This document shows positions 17,433-20,976 of a DNA stretch of 20,976 nucleotides, piece by piece (positions within the stretch are counted from its first letter, which is position 1; the number at the start of each line of letters is the position of its first letter). The position numbers were made by a program, and so were the translations under genes. This DNA is from an uncultured Succinivibrio sp. (GTDB taxonomy: Bacteria; Pseudomonadota; Gammaproteobacteria; Enterobacterales; Succinivibrionaceae), in contig CAAGLL010000029.1 in assembly GCA_900770725.1 (NCBI GenBank), forward strand, positions 1 through 20,976. The letters run 5' to 3'. The notes under the pieces are model-generated. The model made no database searches and was not told the origin of the DNA. It saw only the letters and a list, made by a program, of their open reading frames with translations.

Positions 17433-17440
17433 AAATTTTT

Positions 17441-17812
17441 TTGGCAAAGCTTTACCACATGGCGATCGACGCGACGCTTGAGGTCATAAAGGGCAAGTGG
17501 AAGGTCGTGATCCTCTGCCATCTGGGCAACGGCACGCTGCGCACAGGAGAGTTGCGCCGCCTCATGCCAGAGATCTCCCAGAAGATGCTCACGGCGCAGC
17601 TGCGGGAACTCCAGGAGGCGGGGATCGTCGAGCGCCGCTCCTACAACGAGGTGCCTCCAAGGGTCGAATACAGCCTCACCAAGCGCGGCGAGGGGCTGCG
17701 CAACATCCTGCTTGAGATGTCAGAGTGGGGAGCCAAGCTCGTCGAGGAGCGCAAGCAGGCAGGCGAGAGCATCGGCATCGTCAACACGGATGACAAGGGC
17801 TTCCGCAAGTGA
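17441..17812 (+). CDS. HxlR-family winged-helix transcriptional regulator
   Basis: The 123 residues form a single HxlR domain: ATLEVIKGKWKVVILCHL, then TGELRRLMPEISQKMLTAQLRELQEAGIVERRSY, NEVPPRVEYSLTKRG and the closing MSEWG. Such dimeric regulators often repress a neighbouring divergent gene, here the MFS exporter 156 bases away, and respond to reactive or toxic small molecules. The cysteine usually found just before the first helix (C-P-V/I pattern), used for redox or electrophile sensing in some members, is absent; the only Cys is in VILCHL. The TTG start is chosen on its GGAGG site. The specific signal is unknown. Confidence 0.88.
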   Translation: MAKLYHMAIDATLEVIKGKWKVVILCHLGNGTLRTGELRRLMPEISQKMLTAQLRELQEAGIVERRSYNEVPPRVEYSLTKRGEGLRNILLEMSEWGAKLVEERKQAGESIGIVNTDDKGFRK

Positions 17813-17867
17813 CTGGCCCAATCTTGCGGCCTCATGCGCTTTCGCCCTTCTGACAGGAGTCAAGCAG

Positions 17868-17944
17868 CCTCAAGGCAGCTTGAAGACAGCCTCAAGGAAA
17901 CCTGAGGGCTGCCTGAAGGTAGCCTGAAGACAGCCTTCAGGAAA
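17868..17944. repeat. Tandem repeat, seven units of exactly 11 bp
   Basis: Units start at 17868, 17879, 17890, 17901, 17912, 17923 and 17934. The consensus is CCTGAAGGCAG; unit sequences include CCTCAAGGCAG, CTTGAAGACAG, CCTGAAGGTAG and CCTGAAGACAG. A weaker eighth unit may precede at 17857. The core CCT-nn-AGG is near-palindromic. The period is close to one helical turn and is not a multiple of three. Confidence 0.85.
17891..17908. repeat. 18-bp repeat, left copy
   Basis: CTCAAGGAAACCTGAGGG is identical to the bases at 19037-19054, 1146 bases away. It spans units 3 and 4 of the tandem array and can fold as CTC-A-AGG / CCT-GAG with loop AAA. Confidence 0.85.
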
Positions 17945-17956
17945 ACGAAAACAAGC

Positions 17957-17998
17957 CAGAGGCCGGCCCAGGGCTGTGCCTCTGCGCAATCAACTTTT
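17957..17998 (+). terminator. Possible weak terminator after the HxlR-family gene
   Basis: A 7-bp stem, CAGAGGC / GCCTCTG, with a 14-base loop that can pair further, is followed at a distance of 9 bases by TTTTT. The gap makes it a poor intrinsic terminator. Confidence 0.35.
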
Positions 17999-18079
17999 TG
18001 AAAAATAGGAATGACTGTCCGCATGCAGCCTTGATGGTGGATGACATGCCATCCCTTGCTGGAGAGGCCCTGAAATTGG

Positions 18080-18115
18080 CTGCGGCAAGGCTGCAGCCTG
18101 TGCAGTGCCGCTACC
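18080..18115. repeat. Palindromic repeat, left copy
   Basis: AGGCTGCAGCCT (18088-18099) is a perfect palindrome. It sits in a segment that matches 19108-19141: 18 of the first 21 bases agree, then a two-base length difference, then TGCCGCT in both. Confidence 0.7.
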
Positions 18116-18260
18116 GCGATGCAGTCCACAAATATCCAACGATCGGAAAAGACAGTAAAATAGGAATCCATAATATTGGAATTGCTGGCTTCATGCCTCG
18201 CACCCTAAGCGGGATCAGGAGTCAAGAAGCGGAATGACGGCTGAAGTTACGGAGATACCC

Positions 18261-19013
18261 ATGAAACTATCTTTAATGGCGGCCGCATTGGCTGCGGGTT
18301 TGGCAGCGGCATCATGGCAGGCTGGAGCCGTGACCTTGAACATCGGCACGGATGGCGAGTTCGAGCCTTTTGAGTTCGAGGATGGGAACCACAACCTCAT
18401 CGGCTTGGACATGGATCTGATAAGGGCCATGGCCGAAAAAGGCGGCTACCAGGTCAACATCAAGAAGGTCAGCAACGCCGACATGTACAAGATGGTCAAG
18501 GAAGGCACCCTTGACGCCGGCATCTCCGCCATCAGCATCACCCCTGAGCGCAAGGAGCAATACCTCTTCTCCTACCCGTACTATCTTTCGGGGCTTGGAG
18601 TGCTGGTCGGCCCAAGCGCGGCCAGTTCAGTCAAGACCAAGCAGGATCTTGTCGGCAAGGTCTTCTGCGCGCAGTCCGACACCACGGGCGAGGAATACGC
18701 GAAAAACGAGATGAAGGCGTCCAAGGTCCTGTCGTACGTTGATAACGAGACGCCGTTTAACGAGCTGGCCAAAGGCAAGTGCGACGCCATGGTCCAGGAT
18801 TTCCCCATCCTCTTTTATCACATGAGGACCAAGGCCCCTGCAAACCACAAGCTTTTGAGGGAGCATCTGTCCAATGACAGCTACGGGATCCTGATCAACA
18901 AGGACAGGCCCGAGGTGCAGAAGATCATCAATGACAGCCTGCGCACGGTAAGAACCGACGGAACCTTCTACAAGATCTACCTCAAGTGGTTCGGCCGCAG
19001 GAACAAGTCATGA
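18261..19013 (+). CDS. Periplasmic amino-acid-type solute-binding protein (family 3)
   Basis: The 250 residues start with a signal peptide (about 1-23, AGA before VTLNIG). A family 3 binding fold (polar amino acid ABC importers) follows: IGTDGEFEPFEFEDGNHNLIGLDMDLIRAMAEKGG, the GTLDAGISAISITPERKEQYLFSYPYY signature, then CDAMVQDFPI and the closing DGTFYKIYLKWFG. It captures a ligand in the periplasm for an ABC permease. The ATG at 18261 is chosen over an in-frame ATG at 18234 because GGAG lies 6 bases upstream and the signal peptide then begins at residue 1. No permease or ATPase gene is adjacent, so it is an orphan here. The ligand cannot be deduced. A terminator follows at 19068. Confidence 0.93.
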   Translation: MKLSLMAAALAAGLAAASWQAGAVTLNIGTDGEFEPFEFEDGNHNLIGLDMDLIRAMAEKGGYQVNIKKVSNADMYKMVKEGTLDAGISAISITPERKEQYLFSYPYYLSGLGVLVGPSAASSVKTKQDLVGKVFCAQSDTTGEEYAKNEMKASKVLSYVDNETPFNELAKGKCDAMVQDFPILFYHMRTKAPANHKLLREHLSNDSYGILINKDRPEVQKIINDSLRTVRTDGTFYKIYLKWFGRRNKS

Positions 19014-19036
19014 TGTTTGGCTTCCTTGTCCGGAAG

Positions 19037-19054
19037 CTCAAGGAAACCTGAGGG
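19037..19054. repeat. 18-bp repeat, right copy
   Basis: Identical to 17891-17908. It lies 23 bases past the solute-binding protein stop, ahead of the terminator. Only this one unit pair is present here; the tandem array is not repeated. Confidence 0.85.
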
Positions 19055-19067
19055 TTAACGAGAAAGC

Positions 19068-19091
19068 AAAGCCCGCCGCAAGGCGGGCTTT
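19068..19091 (+). terminator. Intrinsic terminator of the solute-binding protein gene
   Basis: A 10-bp perfect stem, AAAGCCCGCC / GGCGGGCTTT, closes on a GCAA tetraloop. The T tract is short (TTT, part of the stem). Confidence 0.75.
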
Positions 19092-19107
19092 GACGTCATG
19101 TAAGTGT

Positions 19108-19141
19108 CTGCAGCCAGGCTGTAGCCTGAAATGCCGCTTCC
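19108..19141. repeat. Palindromic repeat, right copy
   Basis: AGGCTGTAGCCT (19116-19127) differs by one base from the palindrome at 18088. The flanks also match, ending in TGCCGCT. It lies between the two terminators that separate the solute-binding gene and the chemotaxis gene. Confidence 0.7.
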
Positions 19142-19148
19142 AAACATG

Positions 19149-19173
19149 AAAAAACCGCCGCACGCAGCGGCGG
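19149..19173 (-). terminator. Intrinsic terminator of the chemotaxis gene
   Basis: CCGCCGC / GCGGCGG (7 bp, loop 5) is followed on the minus strand by TTTTTT, 19 bases past the stop codon. Confidence 0.88.
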
Positions 19174-19191
19174 GAAATGCGGGCAGTTTGC

Positions 19192-20838
19192 TTAAATCTG
19201 GAACCTGTCCACGAACTTCTCGAGCTCCATCAGGTTGTCATTCGTCTCCTTGACGTCGGTGTTGACGCTCTCGGTCAGGTTGGCCAGTTCGTTGGTGCCG
19301 TTGTTGATCCCCTGGATGTTCGTGGAGATCTCAGAGGTCGCGGTGGTTTGCTCCTCGGCCGCTGTGGCGATCTGGGTGATCTGCTGGTTGACGTTGCTGA
19401 CATTGCCGATGATGTCCTTTAGCAGGCCCTCAACTTCCGAGGAAACGCCGGCGAGGCTGTCCATGCTCTCGACCGAGCTGAGCATCGCGGTATTGGCCGA
19501 CTCGGCATCAGTCTGGATCTTGGCAACCATCTTGGTGATCTCCTGGGTGGACTTGGAGGTCCTTGATGCCAGGGCGCGCACTTCGTCGGCGACGACCGCG
19601 AAGCCCTTGCCGGCCTCGCCGGCGCGCGCGGCCTCGATGGCTGCGTTCAAGGCCAGCAGGTTGGTCTGGCTGGCAATGTCGTCGATGGTCTGCACGATGG
19701 AGCTGACGTTCTGGACCTGGTTGACCAGTTCCTGGACCTGATTTGCGTCCTCCTTGGACTTCTCAACCTGGCTGCGGATGCCGCTGATGGCCTCGCGCAC
19801 CTTGTCCACGCCGTTCTGGGTCACCTTGTTTGCGGTGTCGGCCGTGGCAGCGGCGTTCTCGCAGTTCTTGGCGATGTCCTGGGTGGTGGACACCATCTCG
19901 TCGGATGCCGCGGCGACGGTGGACGAGCGGTTCTGGGTGTCGCTGGCTCCCTTGCCCATTTCATCGCAGGACCTGGTGATGTTGTCCATGTTGGCTTGGA
20001 TCTGGGAGCAGCTGTCCTTCACATCGCCAATGGCGGCCCTGAGCCCATGGCGCATGTCGTTGAGGGCGCGCAGCATGTCGCCGAACTCATCCTTGCGCTC
20101 GGCGTTGATGTGAGCCGTCAGATCGCCTGAGGCCAGCTTCTTGGAGAAGGCCATCGTGGTGTGCAGCACCGCAGTCATGCTGTTGGACAGGTACAGGGCG
20201 ATCCAGGTTGCGACGACCAGCGCGATCACGAACACGATGGCGACAGTGATCATCGGCTTGTTGCTGGTCAGTGTTTCCACATTGGCTGCAACGGATGACA
20301 GCTTGCCTTTGACCAGCTTGTCTATTTCATCATCCGCAGCGCCTATTGCCGGGAACACCACATTTGAATATGAAAGGGCTGAGCCTTGGAAGTCGCCGTC
20401 CTCCAGCATCGGCAGCATGTCGCTGGCGTAGGAGTCCAGGACATGCTGGATCTTCGCGTTGATGGCCTGGCTGCCAGGACTGTTGTTGAAGGTTTTGGTG
20501 ATGATTTCCTTGTCTTTCTTGATCTGGTCGATGACGGCGCTCATCTTCTCGGCTTCTTCCGGGGTGTACACCGAGATGTCGGCGCTGAAGCGGTATGAGA
20601 TGCTCCTGAACTTGGCCAGATCGTCCTTTGCCTTTTCCTCGACCTTGTACTCGGTCATCAGGGTGTAGTTTGCGTTCTCGGCGATCTTCTTGCTGCCGAG
20701 GAGCACATAGATGGCAGAGCCTGCGATCACGAACGTGAAGAGGATGACGATGGTGAAGGCAAGCAGCATCTTCCCTTTGACTTTCAAGCTAAAGCCTCCG
20801 GAAGACTTTGCACCTTGGACGGAACCATTTCCTGACAT
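19192..20838 (-). CDS. Methyl-accepting chemotaxis protein
   Basis: Transmembrane chemoreceptor of 548 residues. A cytoplasmic tail leads to TM1 (about 23-47); a periplasmic helical domain of about 150 residues (four-helix-bundle type by size and predicted helicity) precedes TM2 (about 196-218). A HAMP region follows (about 214-266, with SGDLTAHI and DEFGDMLRALNDM). The signalling helix hairpin has the conserved tip IASQTNLLALNAAIEAARAGEAGKGFAVVADEVR (written here as IASQTNLLALNAA and GEAGKGFAVVADEVR, about 388-421). AAEEQTTATSEI is a likely methylation helix. There is no C-terminal NWETF-type CheR tether; it ends FVDRFQI. The ATG at 20838 is preferred over TTG 20853 because GGAG lies 9 bases upstream and the TTG would overlap that site. 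The ligand is unknown. Confidence 0.95.
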   Translation of the reverse strand: MSGNGSVQGAKSSGGFSLKVKGKMLLAFTIVILFTFVIAGSAIYVLLGSKKIAENANYTLMTEYKVEEKAKDDLAKFRSISYRFSADISVYTPEEAEKMSAVIDQIKKDKEIITKTFNNSPGSQAINAKIQHVLDSYASDMLPMLEDGDFQGSALSYSNVVFPAIGAADDEIDKLVKGKLSSVAANVETLTSNKPMITVAIVFVIALVVATWIALYLSNSMTAVLHTTMAFSKKLASGDLTAHINAERKDEFGDMLRALNDMRHGLRAAIGDVKDSCSQIQANMDNITRSCDEMGKGASDTQNRSSTVAAASDEMVSTTQDIAKNCENAAATADTANKVTQNGVDKVREAISGIRSQVEKSKEDANQVQELVNQVQNVSSIVQTIDDIASQTNLLALNAAIEAARAGEAGKGFAVVADEVRALASRTSKSTQEITKMVAKIQTDAESANTAMLSSVESMDSLAGVSSEVEGLLKDIIGNVSNVNQQITQIATAAEEQTTATSEISTNIQGINNGTNELANLTESVNTDVKETNDNLMELEKFVDRFQI

Positions 20839-20976
20839 TGTTTGCAACTCCAAAGATAAGAATGACCTACAAGACCAAGAGAACTTTTAATTGTTTTTTT
20901 ACATGCACTCCAACTTAAGCCTCGATCTCCACGATCTGGCTGCTCTTTAGGTTTCAAATGAAAATTTTCGAGGCCC
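20839..20976. other. Upstream region of the chemotaxis gene
   Basis: 138 bases to the window edge with no gene. The ribosome site GGAG reads on the minus strand at 20851-20848. A TAAAG at about 20952-20948 followed 18 bases later by GAGATCG loosely resembles a flagellar sigma-28 promoter, but the second box matches poorly. Confidence 0.3.

Larger units (their letters stand above)
17813..18260. other. 448-base repeat-rich spacer before the solute-binding gene
   Basis: No gene is supported. From left to right it holds an 11-bp tandem repeat (17868-17944), a 7-bp hairpin (17957-17984) with TTTTT 10 bases later, a small hairpin GGATG / CATCC (18039-18054), a perfect 12-base palindrome (18088-18099) and an AT-rich patch with TCCATAATATTGGA at about 18167-18180. 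The patch may include the promoter of the next gene. The ribosome site GGAG lies 6 bases before ATG 18261. Confidence 0.6.

Noticed and set aside
17868..17944. Tandem repeat as a CRISPR array
   Set aside because: Units are 11 bp and contiguous with no spacers, and there are no cas genes.
17860..18171. 103-codon minus-strand frame across the tandem repeat
   Set aside because: Its C-terminal part is just the translated repeat array, and no start signal is seen.
17998..18237. 79-codon plus-strand frame before the solute-binding gene
   Set aside because: No ribosome site and no motif; it runs through the palindromic repeats of the spacer.
20839..20853. TTG start five codons upstream for the chemotaxis gene
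   Set aside because: It overlaps the GGAG site of the ATG at 20838 and has no ribosome site of its own.
20930..20955. Flagellar sigma-28 promoter for the chemotaxis gene
   Set aside because: TAAAG is present but the second box matches only about half of GCCGATAA.

Overview
The window is a stretch of GC-rich bacterial chromosome that reads as a gammaproteobacterium. The support is a long (class II) IlvC of E. coli type with a divergent IlvY regulator, a TcdA dehydratase, a Rep-type helicase, a 551-residue Pgi and an E. coli-like DnaE. A member of the Aeromonadales/Succinivibrionaceae is possible, but the sequence alone does not fix the genus. Coding is dense. There is no rRNA, CRISPR array, prophage or insertion sequence.

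Layout. (1) 1-5067: the 3' end of a Sfp-type phosphopantetheinyl transferase (+) meets dnaE (-) tail to tail, the two stops sharing a CTAG; uppP lies upstream of dnaE on the same strand. (2) 5098-9631: pgi (-) with its own terminator, then the divergent ilvY(-)/ilvC(+) pair with a perfect 17-bp palindrome between them. (3) 9653-14447: a compact minus-strand operon tcdA > primase-like gene > rep, whose last two genes overlap in a GTGA. It shares a bidirectional terminator with ilvC. (4) 14518-14753: a strong promoter and a two-gene tRNA operon, Arg(CCG)-Leu(CAG). (5) 15134-17812: a secreted LprI-domain protein, an MFS efflux gene whose first codons are out of frame by one base, and a divergent HxlR-family regulator. 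(6) 17813-19191: an orphan amino-acid-type solute-binding protein, in flanks carrying an 11-bp tandem repeat and two repeat families that recur in the same order on both sides. (7) 19192-20838: a methyl-accepting chemotaxis protein.

How it works together: most genes are housekeeping (replication, undecaprenyl phosphate recycling, glycolysis, branched-chain amino acid synthesis, tRNA modification). The most unusual gene is the primase-like one at 11758-13677. It has a CHC2-type zinc finger, a disordered linker, a TOPRIM core and a C-terminal domain that aligns with DnaB/Twinkle-type helicase ATPases but has lost the Walker A glycines, lysine and threonine. It is translationally coupled to rep, which suggests a primase-like protein with a dead helicase domain working with a live helicase supplied in trans. 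The other points that stand out are the exact 11-bp repeat array, the duplicated repeats flanking the solute-binding gene and the single-base lesion in the efflux gene.
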